From the NCBI GenBank assembly GCA_934090935.1, contig CAKOKD010000004.1:41011-105010 (forward strand): DNA of 64,000 bases. Direction: 5' to 3'. Positions 25,621 through 33,170 of the stretch are shown piece by piece. A program made the position numbers and the translations under genes. Positions within the stretch are counted from its first letter, which is position 1. Each line of letters opens with the position of its first letter. Under the pieces are notes generated by a model. The model worked only from the letters and a program-made list of their open reading frames with translations, was not told the origin of the DNA and ran no database searches. This DNA is from an uncultured Bacilli bacterium. Lineage in GTDB: Bacteria > Bacillota_I > Bacilli_A > RF39 > UBA660.

Positions 25621-26181
25621 ATGAAAGCAAAAAATATTAATGATGACAATCTAGAAATCAATGAAGAAAATTATGCAGCATATGAAAGGCTAATGGAAGA
25701 TTATATATCTTTAACACAACATCCAGATAGTAAATATAATTTGGATAACAATGCTGAAAACTTTTTTGATAAATTAATATTTATTCCAATAACAACATTG
25801 ATTGGACTGGTAGCAACTACGTCTTTTGAAAGTCCAATACCATTTATATTAGTGTCCGCAACAGGAATATCAACAATGATTTATTCATTAGTAAAATATG
25901 ACACTATAGGAAAAAATCTAAAACAAGAGTTAAAAAAGAGGCATCCAAATATAGATACTGATGTGGATTTTCAAGAATTAGATAGTAAACTATATGAATA
26001 TGTTCGTTCAACCATAACACGTAACCAAGAAAGCCTTGATCATGAAGAATATAATAGATTAGTAACAGAATACATATCTTCAATTGAACAAAGTGTAATA
26101 CCACAAACTTCAGAAGCAAAAACGGCTTTAGATCAAAAAAAATTAGAATTGAGTTATAAAGATTTAGATGAAAACAACTAG
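25621..26181 (+). CDS. Membrane protein of unknown function (tandem paralogue 2)
   Basis: A 186-residue paralogue of the preceding gene, starting 3 bp after it and overlapping prmC by 14 bp. It has the same layout: a polar N terminus with an Asn/Glu/Tyr pattern, two membrane segments (about residues 55-100), a Lys-rich KYDTIGKNLKQELKKRH segment and a long polar helical tail. No enzyme motif is visible. The overlaps suggest translation coupled to prmC. Confidence 0.7.
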   Translation: MKAKNINDDNLEINEENYAAYERLMEDYISLTQHPDSKYNLDNNAENFFDKLIFIPITTLIGLVATTSFESPIPFILVSATGISTMIYSLVKYDTIGKNLKQELKKRHPNIDTDVDFQELDSKLYEYVRSTITRNQESLDHEEYNRLVTEYISSIEQSVIPQTSEAKTALDQKKLELSYKDLDENN

Positions 26182-26968
26182 TTTTATTGATCTATATAAA
26201 TCAAAAATAGATGAGCATTTGTTGAAAATCATAGTTTCATCTTTTTTTGATGGTAATATAAACTATGACTATGAACTAAATGAAGCAGAAACAAAAAAGT
26301 TAGAATCACAAATTAAAGAGGTTATATCTGGAAAACCAGTACAATATGTTGTTGGAAACGTCGATTTTTATGGATATATCTTTGATGTTAACGATTCAGT
26401 ATTAATCCCTCGATTTGAAACTGAAACTCTAGTAGAAAAAACGATTAATTACATAAAAAAGTACTTTAATAAAAGTGTAGATATAGTAGATCTTGGAACG
26501 GGCTCAGGATGCATTGCAATTACTTTAAAGAAAAAAATTGATTGTAACATTGATGCTGTTGATATTTCTTCATCGGCTTTAAGTGTAGCTAAGTCAAATG
26601 CTAAAAAAAATAATGCATTTATTAATTTTATTGAAGGAGATATGTTAAAACCTTTAGATAAAAGATATGATGTAATTATCTCAAACCCTCCATATATTGA
26701 TCCAGAAGAAGAAATTATGGATATTGTTAAGGATAATGAACCTAGTATAGCTTTATATGCGTTAGATCATGGAATGTATTATTACAAAGAAATAATAAAA
26801 AATGCTAAAAACTATTTAAATGAACGTTTTATAATTGCTTTTGAAATCGGTTATAAGCAAGGTGAAGAATTAAAAGAATATGCTAAAAAGTATTTTCCGG
26901 ATGCTTTTATTTCTGTAGAAAATGATTTATCTGAAAAAAATAGATATTTATTCATCATAAGTGAATAA
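26168..26968 (+). CDS. prmC: Peptide chain release factor N5-glutamine methyltransferase PrmC
   Basis: A 266-residue methyltransferase. The N-terminal helical domain ends at KPVQYVVGNVDFYG, the family segment that binds release factors. The catalytic domain has VDLGTGSGCIAITL (motif I) and SNPPYIDPEEE with the NPPY tetrad that holds the glutamine side chain. It methylates the GGQ glutamine of RF1 and RF2, matching prfA upstream in the same operon. Confidence 0.95.
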   Translation: MKTTSFIDLYKSKIDEHLLKIIVSSFFDGNINYDYELNEAETKKLESQIKEVISGKPVQYVVGNVDFYGYIFDVNDSVLIPRFETETLVEKTINYIKKYFNKSVDIVDLGTGSGCIAITLKKKIDCNIDAVDISSSALSVAKSNAKKNNAFINFIEGDMLKPLDKRYDVIISNPPYIDPEEEIMDIVKDNEPSIALYALDHGMYYYKEIIKNAKNYLNERFIIAFEIGYKQGEELKEYAKKYFPDAFISVENDLSEKNRYLFIISE

Positions 26969-27010
26969 ATTTTTTTATTTGACCTCATATAGATAGTAGA
27001 GGTGGAAATC

Positions 27011-27538
27011 ATGAAAAAAATATTGATAGTAGTAGCCGCATTAATGATTATAATCGTGAATAATAAATCAAAGGATGAACTTATAATACCTGATACATCT
27101 ATTCGCTTTAGAGTTATTGCTAATAGCAATACTTTAGAGGATATAAATGAGAAAAATAAATTGAGCAACTATTTAGATACTAAAATATTTGAATTTGTTA
27201 AAAATAGTACTTCAGTAACTGAAGCCAAACAAGCATTAACCGATAATAAAACAAAAATATCATCAATAATCGATGAATATTTATTGAATAACAGGATAAA
27301 TTATGGATATGATTTATCAATTGGAGAAAACTATTTTCCAACAAAATATTATAAAGGCGTAAAATATAAAGCTGGTTATTATGATTCTATAGTTATAAAA
27401 TTAGGTTCATCAAGTGGAATGAACTGGTGGTGTGTAATTTATCCGCCGCTTTGCTTAATAGATGAAGAGAACAATAAAGACATTGAATATACATCATTAA
27501 TTAAAGAGGTTATGGAAAAATACAAAAATCGTCTGTAA
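27011..27538 (+). CDS. spoIIR: Stage II sporulation protein R (SpoIIR) homologue
   Basis: A 175-residue secreted or membrane-anchored protein with an N-terminal hydrophobic signal. The family patterns are IRFRVIANSNTLEDINEKNKL (Bacillus: RLHVIANSDSPEDQ) and the C-terminal GMNWWCVIYPPLCLID (Bacillus: NWWCVLFPPLCFVD). SpoIIR is made in the forespore and signals across the septum to SpoIIGA, which then processes pro-sigma-E. I start at ATG 27011, preceded by GAGGTGG. A TTGACC lies upstream but I could not assign a sigma-F promoter. With spoIID and spoIIQ-like genes nearby it suggests real sporulation. Confidence 0.88.
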   Translation: MKKILIVVAALMIIIVNNKSKDELIIPDTSIRFRVIANSNTLEDINEKNKLSNYLDTKIFEFVKNSTSVTEAKQALTDNKTKISSIIDEYLLNNRINYGYDLSIGENYFPTKYYKGVKYKAGYYDSIVIKLGSSSGMNWWCVIYPPLCLIDEENNKDIEYTSLIKEVMEKYKNRL

Positions 27539-27622
27539 TTGACAAATTCGTTTATCATATTCATCTTGAATAATAAATATATTAATAATATAATTATAAT
27601 AAGATGAAATTAGGTGAATATA

Positions 27623-28876
27623 TTGAAAAAATTAGTCATTGAAGGCGGACACGAAATAAGCGGTACAATAAAGATAAGCGGAGCAAAGAACTCAATAGTT
27701 GCTCTTATACCTGCAAGTATTTTGACAAGCGGACGCTGTGTCATAACGAATGTTCCAGATATATCAGATGTGAGAATACTTATTGATATGATGAAAGAAC
27801 TAGGTTCAATTATCACATTTGAAGATGAAACTATTACCATCGATAATAGATACGTAAAAAACAAGAAAATAACTGAAGAATATGCCGGAAAACTACGTGC
27901 ATCCTACTATTTCATGGGATCTCTTATTGGTAAATTTCATGAAGCTGAAATCGCTTATCCTGGAGGATGTGTAATTGGATCAAGACCAATAAACTATCAC
28001 ATAGAATCATTTAAAAAAATGGGAATCGATGTAAAAAATACAAAAGATTATTATAAAATGAAAGCAAAAGAATTAAAAGGCAATGAATTCTATTTTGATT
28101 TTCCATCCGTTGGAGCAACAATAAATATTATGTTAGCATCGGTTCTTGCTAAGGGTAAAACTGTTATTTATAATGCAGCTAAGGAACCAGAAATATCAAA
28201 CGTTGCATCATTTTTAAACTCTATGGGAGCCAAAGTCTTTGGAGCCGGAACATCAACTATTGAAATAACTGGTGTAGAAGCTCTTCATGATGGATTTGTA
28301 GAAGTAATACCAGATCGAATAGAAGCAGGAACATATATTTTAATTGGATCCTTAATTGGAAAAAATCTAAAAATTGAAAACATTATTGAACAACATCTTG
28401 ATTCACTTTTATATAAACTAAAACAATCTGGCGTAAAATATAAAATAAAGAATAATACGATAGTTGTATCTAAAACTGATCACTTAAAACCAGTTAATGT
28501 AAAAACCACTGTTTATCCAGGTTTTCCAACTGATTTAGGTCAACCTATGTCAACATTCTTAACTCAATGTGAAGGAGAATCCTTATTCGAGGAGACCATA
28601 TATGAAAATAGATTAAGACATGTACCACATTTGAATTCCATGGGAGCTCGTATCCAAGCTTTCGATAAAAAGGCGATTATTAATGGTAAGACACCTCTTG
28701 TAGGAAGAAAAGTAAAAGCTACAGATTTACGTGCTGGAGCTAGTATGTTGGTTGCTGGACTTATAGCTGATGGAAAAACCGAAATTCAAAATATTGAACA
28801 TCTTTTAAGAGGATATGAAAGAATCGTTGAAAAACTTGGGAGTGTCGGTGTAAACATAAAACTTATAGATGAATAA
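27623..28876 (+). CDS. murA: UDP-N-acetylglucosamine 1-carboxyvinyltransferase
   Basis: A 417-residue enolpyruvyl transferase that starts peptidoglycan precursor synthesis. The active-site loop AYPGGCVIGSRPINYH carries the catalytic cysteine that fosfomycin targets. ISGAKNSIVALIPA at the N terminus binds the substrate. I favour the TTG at 27623, which has AGGTGA six bases before it, over a GTG at 27614 inside that site. In Bacillus, murAA lies between ywmB and spoIID; here spoIIR lies upstream and spoIID is 2 kb downstream. Confidence 0.94.
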   Translation: MKKLVIEGGHEISGTIKISGAKNSIVALIPASILTSGRCVITNVPDISDVRILIDMMKELGSIITFEDETITIDNRYVKNKKITEEYAGKLRASYYFMGSLIGKFHEAEIAYPGGCVIGSRPINYHIESFKKMGIDVKNTKDYYKMKAKELKGNEFYFDFPSVGATINIMLASVLAKGKTVIYNAAKEPEISNVASFLNSMGAKVFGAGTSTIEITGVEALHDGFVEVIPDRIEAGTYILIGSLIGKNLKIENIIEQHLDSLLYKLKQSGVKYKIKNNTIVVSKTDHLKPVNVKTTVYPGFPTDLGQPMSTFLTQCEGESLFEETIYENRLRHVPHLNSMGARIQAFDKKAIINGKTPLVGRKVKATDLRAGASMLVAGLIADGKTEIQNIEHLLRGYERIVEKLGSVGVNIKLIDE

Positions 28877-28883
28877 AAAATGG

Positions 28884-28911
28884 TTGAAAATTATTTCATT
28901 TATGTTATACT
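28884..28911 (+). promoter_or_regulatory. Promoter of rpmE
   Basis: TTGAAA (28884-28889) and TATACT (28906-28911) are 16 bases apart. The -10 is preceded by TGT, an extended -10. The leader contains the small hairpin ATAACTA, TGTTT, TAGTTAT just before the GGAGG. Confidence 0.7.
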
Positions 28912-28966
28912 ATTAACTAGTGAATTTCTATAACTATGTTTTAGTTATGGCGGAAGGAGGATTTAA

Positions 28967-29173
28967 ATGAAAGCAAATTTACATCCAAAACAAGTTAAAT
29001 GTACTTTTAAATGTGCATGTGGAGCTACATTTGAAGCAATGAGTAACAAAGAAGAACAATTACTAGAAGTATGTTCTGAATGTCATCCATTCTATACAGG
29101 AGCTCAAGGAAAACGTAAAAAAACTGGTAAAATTGAGCAATTCAACAGAAAATATAATATTAATAAAGATTAA
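28967..29173 (+). CDS. rpmE: 50S ribosomal protein L31 (zinc-binding type)
   Basis: A 68-residue L31. It has cysteines at KCTFKCACG and CSECHPFYTG, so it is the zinc-binding C+ form. The HPFYTG motif is the L31 hallmark. A strong GGAAGGAGG precedes the ATG. A promoter and a terminator make it a single-gene unit. Confidence 0.94.
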   Translation: MKANLHPKQVKCTFKCACGATFEAMSNKEEQLLEVCSECHPFYTGAQGKRKKTGKIEQFNRKYNINKD

Positions 29174-29184
29174 TTGTAAAGAAT

Positions 29185-29211
29185 TAGACACTTATGTGTC
29201 TATTTTTTTAT
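29185..29211 (+). terminator. Rho-independent terminator of rpmE
   Basis: TAGACAC, TTAT, GTGTCTA followed by seven T bases. Confidence 0.85.
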
Positions 29212-29241
29212 TGTATGGTAAAATAATGGTAGGTGATTATT

Positions 29242-30237
29242 TTGAGCAAAGTAACATATTTAGTAAAAAGAATAGGTAAAATGAATTTTGGTAATATGTT
29301 TAAAACAATAGATATGGTTCATGAAAAAAATCATAAATTTAAGCCTTTTATCTTTTTTGATGTTGTTTGGTGTGGTTTAAAGTATCAAGCAGGTTATGTG
29401 GATTATTATCAATTTGAGATGTATAAAATGAATGGCAAAGAAAGAAAAACGATTATCACAAGAGGAATCAACAATGCCATTTGTAAAAAATATAATGATC
29501 CATCATCAATCTATAAATTTGAGGATAAATGTGTATTTAATGAAATCTTTAATGAATACTTAAATCGTGATTGGTTAAAACTAACAGGAGATAACTTAAA
29601 TGAATTTAAGAAATTCATAAGAAAACACTCAACTATTATTGTAAAACCTGTTGGACTTTCTTGTGGTAAAGGTGTCGAAAAAATCGATACTACCAAGTTT
29701 AGTGCTGAAGAATTATACAATAATTTATTAAAAAATAATCAAATATTAGTAGAAGAAGTAGCTAATCAAAACAAGGTTTTAAACGATTTATATCCACTTT
29801 CAGTTAATACTTTAAGAGTGGTAACATTAAATAAGAAAGTGGTTACTGCATACCTTAGAATCGGAAATGCTGGTAATGTAGTGGATAACTTCAATCATGG
29901 TGGAATGGTTACAGCGGTTGATGTAGAAACTGGTGTAATAAACTATGAAGCAATTGATAAAAGTAAAAATGTTTATTCGGTTCATCCATATACTAATAAG
30001 AAAATAGTTGGAGTAAAAATACCAATGTGGGAAAGTGTAAAAAAACTATGTGTAGATGCTTGTGAAAAAGTTCCTGAAGTAGGATATATAGCTTGGGACG
30101 TTTGTTTAGGAGAGGATAAACCTTGTTTAATAGAGGGAAATGATTTTCCAGGACACGATTTATACCAACTGCCAGTTCACAGAGAAGGTAATACTGGACT
30201 ATTACCAGTATTTAAAAAAGCAATGGAGGAAAAATAA
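29242..30237 (+). CDS. ATP-grasp family protein (sugar-transfer-associated type)
   Basis: About 331 residues with an ATP-grasp fold. IIVKPVGLSCGKGVEKID (residues about 133-150 from the TTG start) is the ATP-binding lysine and Gly-rich loop. QILVEEVANQNKVLNDL and the C-terminal LIEGNDFPGHDLYQ (metal-binding Glu and Asn) complete the active site. The layout fits the family annotated as sugar-transfer-associated ATP-grasp, often linked to cell-surface polysaccharide or peptide ligation. The substrate is unknown. The start is uncertain: a TTG at 29242 with AGGTG upstream fits better than the GTG at 29233. It overlaps rpiB by one base (TAATG). Confidence 0.75.
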   Translation: MSKVTYLVKRIGKMNFGNMFKTIDMVHEKNHKFKPFIFFDVVWCGLKYQAGYVDYYQFEMYKMNGKERKTIITRGINNAICKKYNDPSSIYKFEDKCVFNEIFNEYLNRDWLKLTGDNLNEFKKFIRKHSTIIVKPVGLSCGKGVEKIDTTKFSAEELYNNLLKNNQILVEEVANQNKVLNDLYPLSVNTLRVVTLNKKVVTAYLRIGNAGNVVDNFNHGGMVTAVDVETGVINYEAIDKSKNVYSVHPYTNKKIVGVKIPMWESVKKLCVDACEKVPEVGYIAWDVCLGEDKPCLIEGNDFPGHDLYQLPVHREGNTGLLPVFKKAMEEK

Positions 30238-30677
30238 TGAAAATAGGAATTGCCACAGATCATAATGGAGTAAATGAAAAAAAAGTAATAATTGATCACT
30301 TAAAAAGTTTTGGAATAGATGTTGTTGATTATAGTAAAGAAAATTATCCAACTGATGACTATCCCGTTTTTGCTTTTAAAGTAGCAAATGCTGTTAAAGA
30401 TAAAGAAGTTGATTTAGGTATTTTATTATGTGGAACAGGAATAGGTATGAGTATTGCCGCTAATAAAGTACATGGAATTCGTTGCGCCAGAGTTTGCTCT
30501 GTAAGTGATGCCCATTTAGCAAAATTTCATAACAATGCCAATATAATTGCAATGAGTTATAAAGAACCAATGGCAAACATCTTGGATATGATAGATGAAT
30601 TTATAAAAACAGACTTTGCCGGAGAAGAAAGACATGTTAGAAGAATAAAAATGATTGAGGATATTGATCATGACTAA
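30237..30677 (+). CDS. rpiB: Ribose-5-phosphate isomerase B (RpiB/LacAB family)
   Basis: A 146-residue sugar-phosphate isomerase. MKIGIATDHNG is the phosphate-binding start, and GILLCGTGIGMSIAANKVHGIRCA holds the catalytic cysteine of RpiB. NNANIIAMS is also typical. It interconverts ribose-5-phosphate and ribulose-5-phosphate. The closely related LacA/LacB or allose enzymes are alternatives, but no sugar operon is present. Confidence 0.9.
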   Translation: MKIGIATDHNGVNEKKVIIDHLKSFGIDVVDYSKENYPTDDYPVFAFKVANAVKDKEVDLGILLCGTGIGMSIAANKVHGIRCARVCSVSDAHLAKFHNNANIIAMSYKEPMANILDMIDEFIKTDFAGEERHVRRIKMIEDIDHD

Positions 30678-30861
30678 ACTAATGCTTTATGCTATTTCTA
30701 TTCTTGCATCCACTTTTGCAGTATCAGGAATTAACTTTGATCCGATAATAAAAAAGAACCATATTTGGGAAGCAAGATTTTTGTCGATCATTTTTATCCT
30801 ATGTTTAAGTTATATTTTAGCATCTTTTTTATATGATTTAATGAGTATATCAATTATATAG
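30670..30861 (+). CDS. DUF1146 (YwzB-like) small membrane protein
   Basis: A 63-residue protein with two hydrophobic helices and the pattern ALSGINFD-like FAVSGINFDPIIKKN between them. Bacillus YwzB, next to the atp operon, ywmB, murAA and spoIID, has the same size and the same neighbourhood. The ATG at 30670 overlaps the rpiB end by 8 bp. Function is unknown. Confidence 0.7.
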   Translation: MTKLMLYAISILASTFAVSGINFDPIIKKNHIWEARFLSIIFILCLSYILASFLYDLMSISII

Positions 30862-30870
30862 GAGGGTGTT

Positions 30871-31776
30871 ATGAAAATCTTAACTTATTCGTCAGTACCA
30901 ATCTTAGTAGTATATCTAGGGTTGTTTTTTTATAATTACAACGCTTCATTTAAAAAAGATGATTTTTTTGAAAGTATGCCAAAACTAGAAGAAAAGGTTA
31001 ATACCGTAGAAAAAACTCCTGTAGTGGATGAAACATTAGAAAACTATATCATTGGTGTAGTTTCTTGCGAAATGCCAGCATCTTTCAATATGGAAGCTTT
31101 AAAAGCCCAAGCAGTTGCTGCAAGAACATTTGCTTATTATAAAATAAATAAAGAAAATTTTAATGAGGCAAATCTAACAACAGCAACCGATCAATGCTAT
31201 ATCGATGAAAATGCAATGAAGGAAAAATGGGGAGATACTTATGATAAGTATAAAGAAATAGTTGCATCAGCTGTAAAATCTACTGAAGGAGAAATTATAA
31301 AGAAAAACAACGAGTTGTTTAAAACGTATTACTTTTCAACATCAAATGGCTATACAGAAGACGCTTTAACTGTATTTAAAAATAATGATATTACATCAGT
31401 TTCTTCTCCATGGGATAAAGATACAAGTGGATATAAAAAAGTAACAACATTTACTAAAGAAGAGTTAACTCAAAAACTAGGATCATTTAATACAATAACT
31501 ATTCAAAAAAGAAATAAAACTAATCATGTTGAACAAGTTACTGTTGATTCTAAAACTTATACTGGTATCGAATTCAGAAAGTTACTTGGTTTAAGAAGTA
31601 CTGATTTTACGATTGACTTTACTGAAGATAAGATAAATGTAACTACATATGGTTATGGCCATGGAGTTGGTATGAGTCAAACTGGAGCCAATGAACTTGC
31701 CAAACAAGATAAAGATTATAAGTATATTTTAAGTTATTATTATAATACTCAAGAATTTTCCAATATTTATGTATAA
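30871..31776 (+). CDS. spoIID: Stage II sporulation protein D (SpoIID) homologue
   Basis: A 301-residue protein with an N-terminal membrane anchor. The catalytic core has IIGVVSCEMPASFNMEALKAQA, where the Glu of the EMP motif is the lytic transglycosylase residue, followed by VAARTFAYY. The conserved GYGHGVGMSQTGANELA lies near the C terminus. SpoIID degrades denuded glycan strands during engulfment, with SpoIIP and SpoIIM. The ATG follows GGAGGG. It lies next to a spoIIQ-like gene and a DUF1146 gene, as in Bacillus. A vegetative LytB-type amidase enhancer is less likely given this context. Confidence 0.9.
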   Translation: MKILTYSSVPILVVYLGLFFYNYNASFKKDDFFESMPKLEEKVNTVEKTPVVDETLENYIIGVVSCEMPASFNMEALKAQAVAARTFAYYKINKENFNEANLTTATDQCYIDENAMKEKWGDTYDKYKEIVASAVKSTEGEIIKKNNELFKTYYFSTSNGYTEDALTVFKNNDITSVSSPWDKDTSGYKKVTTFTKEELTQKLGSFNTITIQKRNKTNHVEQVTVDSKTYTGIEFRKLLGLRSTDFTIDFTEDKINVTTYGYGHGVGMSQTGANELAKQDKDYKYILSYYYNTQEFSNIYV

Positions 31777-31820
31777 TTTTTAAATATTCGCGAACACTTT
31801 CTATTAGGAAGGTGGAAAAT

Positions 31821-32453
31821 ATGAAGAGAAGAAGATTAAAATCTTGGGTTGTAACTAGCTTATTTATTTTACTTATTGCAGGTTTAGTAGGAATAACTAT
31901 AGGAGTATCTAAAAGCATTATCAAATCAATGAATGTAGATAATAATTCATATGTTTTAAGAGATATTGCTAACTACTATTTACCAGTAAATTCAGAAATT
32001 GAAAATATAATTAAACGTCCGTTCAGTGACGAAAGTGTAAACATCCACATCAATTTCTATGATGCAAACAGTGATGAAGAAACTAAAAGCAAATCTCTAA
32101 TAAAATATGAAAGAACATATTTACCAAATACAGGCGTACTATATGGAAGTGAACAATCATTTGATGTACTTGCCGTATTTGAAGGTGAAGTCATAAAAGT
32201 TGACGAAGATGAAATGTTTGGTAAAACAGTTGAAATCAAACATAAAAATAATTTAACTAGTAAATATTCAAGTCTTTCAAGTGTAAATGTTAATGTTGGA
32301 GATACAGTACAAGTTGGAGAAGTAATAGGTAAAAGTGGAAACAATAAAATCGTTTCAGTAAGTCAAAATATGTTATTATGTGAATTAATATATAATGGTG
32401 AGTATGTAAATCCAGAAAAATACTTCAATACTAAAATTGAAGAGATGAATTAA
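31821..32453 (+). CDS. spoIIQ: SpoIIQ-like protein with degenerate M23 (LytM) domain
   Basis: A 210-residue protein with an N-terminal basic stretch, one membrane helix (residues about 12-34) and an extracellular LytM-type domain (about 110-200). Metal-binding residues expected in active M23 peptidases are missing. The usual HxxxD start is absent. The Y-x-H-L segment is KYSSLSSV, and the HLHFE segment is LLCELIY. Bacillus SpoIIQ is also catalytically dead and bridges the forespore membrane to SpoIIIAH. The order spoIID, spoIIQ is that of Bacillus. I start at the ATG at 31821 preceded by GGAAGGTGG. Confidence 0.8.
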   Translation: MKRRRLKSWVVTSLFILLIAGLVGITIGVSKSIIKSMNVDNNSYVLRDIANYYLPVNSEIENIIKRPFSDESVNIHINFYDANSDEETKSKSLIKYERTYLPNTGVLYGSEQSFDVLAVFEGEVIKVDEDEMFGKTVEIKHKNNLTSKYSSLSSVNVNVGDTVQVGEVIGKSGNNKIVSVSQNMLLCELIYNGEYVNPEKYFNTKIEEMN

Positions 32454-32964
32454 TATAAAAAATATATATGTAAAACTAACTGATAAATACATATATACAT
32501 ACTCCGATAAAATAAAAAAATATGATTCTAAATACATTAAAAATGGAACTGTTGATGACGTATTTAAACTGATAGACTATTTAAATAAAATACTAGAAAA
32601 AAATATCTTTAAGATAAAATATACTTTTATTTTAGATACTCTTCTTTCCAACAGTGATCTTTTCACTTTTAAATATGTATTTGAATCTATGGGATTAATT
32701 AACTATAAAATAATAAATGACTTAGATATAATAAAAAATCATGTAACTGATAATAATATAATAATTATGAATTGGTCTAGTTCTATAAATTATTGTTTTA
32801 AATTAAAAGATGAAATAGTTGTAAATAAATATAATACTAATGTAATAAATAGTTTGGATAAAGATTATATTTTAATGATTGGAGATACAAATATTTCAAC
32901 TAAAATAAAAAAGCCCATATATAAATATGAGCACGAAGAATTGGTAATATTTAATTATTTATAA
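32449..32964 (+). CDS. Unrecognised protein without a canonical start codon, overlapping spoIIQ
   Basis: An open frame of 171 codons runs from the end of spoIIQ to a TAA at 32962-32964. The first ATG in frame is at 32689, but the upstream 80 codons look coding, reading KNIYVKLTDKYIYTYSDKIK and YIKNGTVDDVFKLIDYLNKI. Candidate starts are ATT at 32449, directly at the spoIIQ stop, or a nearby ATA. The alternative is a +1 frameshift out of spoIIQ. The N-terminal alternation of strands and the KNGTVDD segment faintly recall actin-like (MreB/PilM) proteins, but I cannot support that. It may also be a gene with a damaged start. Confidence 0.5.
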   Translation: MNIKNIYVKLTDKYIYTYSDKIKKYDSKYIKNGTVDDVFKLIDYLNKILEKNIFKIKYTFILDTLLSNSDLFTFKYVFESMGLINYKIINDLDIIKNHVTDNNIIIMNWSSSINYCFKLKDEIVVNKYNTNVINSLDKDYILMIGDTNISTKIKKPIYKYEHEELVIFNYL

Positions 32965-32982
32965 ATATTATCTTTTTTTTGG

Positions 32983-32988
32983 TATAAT
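32983..32988 (+). promoter_or_regulatory. Extended -10 promoter of the small RNA at 32990-33149
   Basis: TGGTATAAT (32980-32988) is an extended -10 with no clear -35. It is the same nine-base motif used upstream of recF and after 63974. Confidence 0.6.
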
Positions 32989-32989
32989 A

Positions 32990-33149
32990 GTTATAAACAA
33001 AAAAACGAAGCAGTCCCCCTGAGAACTGCTTCAAAGAATAAAAAGGGGTTGGCTAGTGTGATACTAGCACCAATTCGCCTGTAAGTGAATTGGTACTACA
33101 TATACTAATCGATTTGGGTATTTTTGTCAACACTTTTTTGACTTTTTTT
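32990..33149 (+). ncRNA. Candidate structured small RNA upstream of recG
   Basis: Downstream of an extended -10 box, the sequence folds into three hairpins and ends in a terminator. Hairpin 1 is GAAGCAGT/ACTGCTTC (33007-33032) with loop CCCCCTGAGA. Hairpin 2 is GCTAGT/ACTAGC (33052-33068), and hairpin 3 is ACCAATTC/GAATTGGT (33069-33094). GTCAA/TTGAC plus seven T bases (33126-33149) is the terminator. A GGGG at 33045-33048 could pair with the C-rich loop of hairpin 1 as a pseudoknot. It matches no RNA family I know. It may be a trans-acting RNA or a leader with an attenuator in front of recG. Confidence 0.55.
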
Positions 33150-33170
33150 AAAAAATTTTATGGAGGAAAT

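Noticed and set aside
27539..27622. Promoter of murA at TTGACA 27539-27544
   Set aside because: No -10 lies at a proper distance from it; a TATAAT at 27595-27600 has no matching -35, so I did not assign a promoter.
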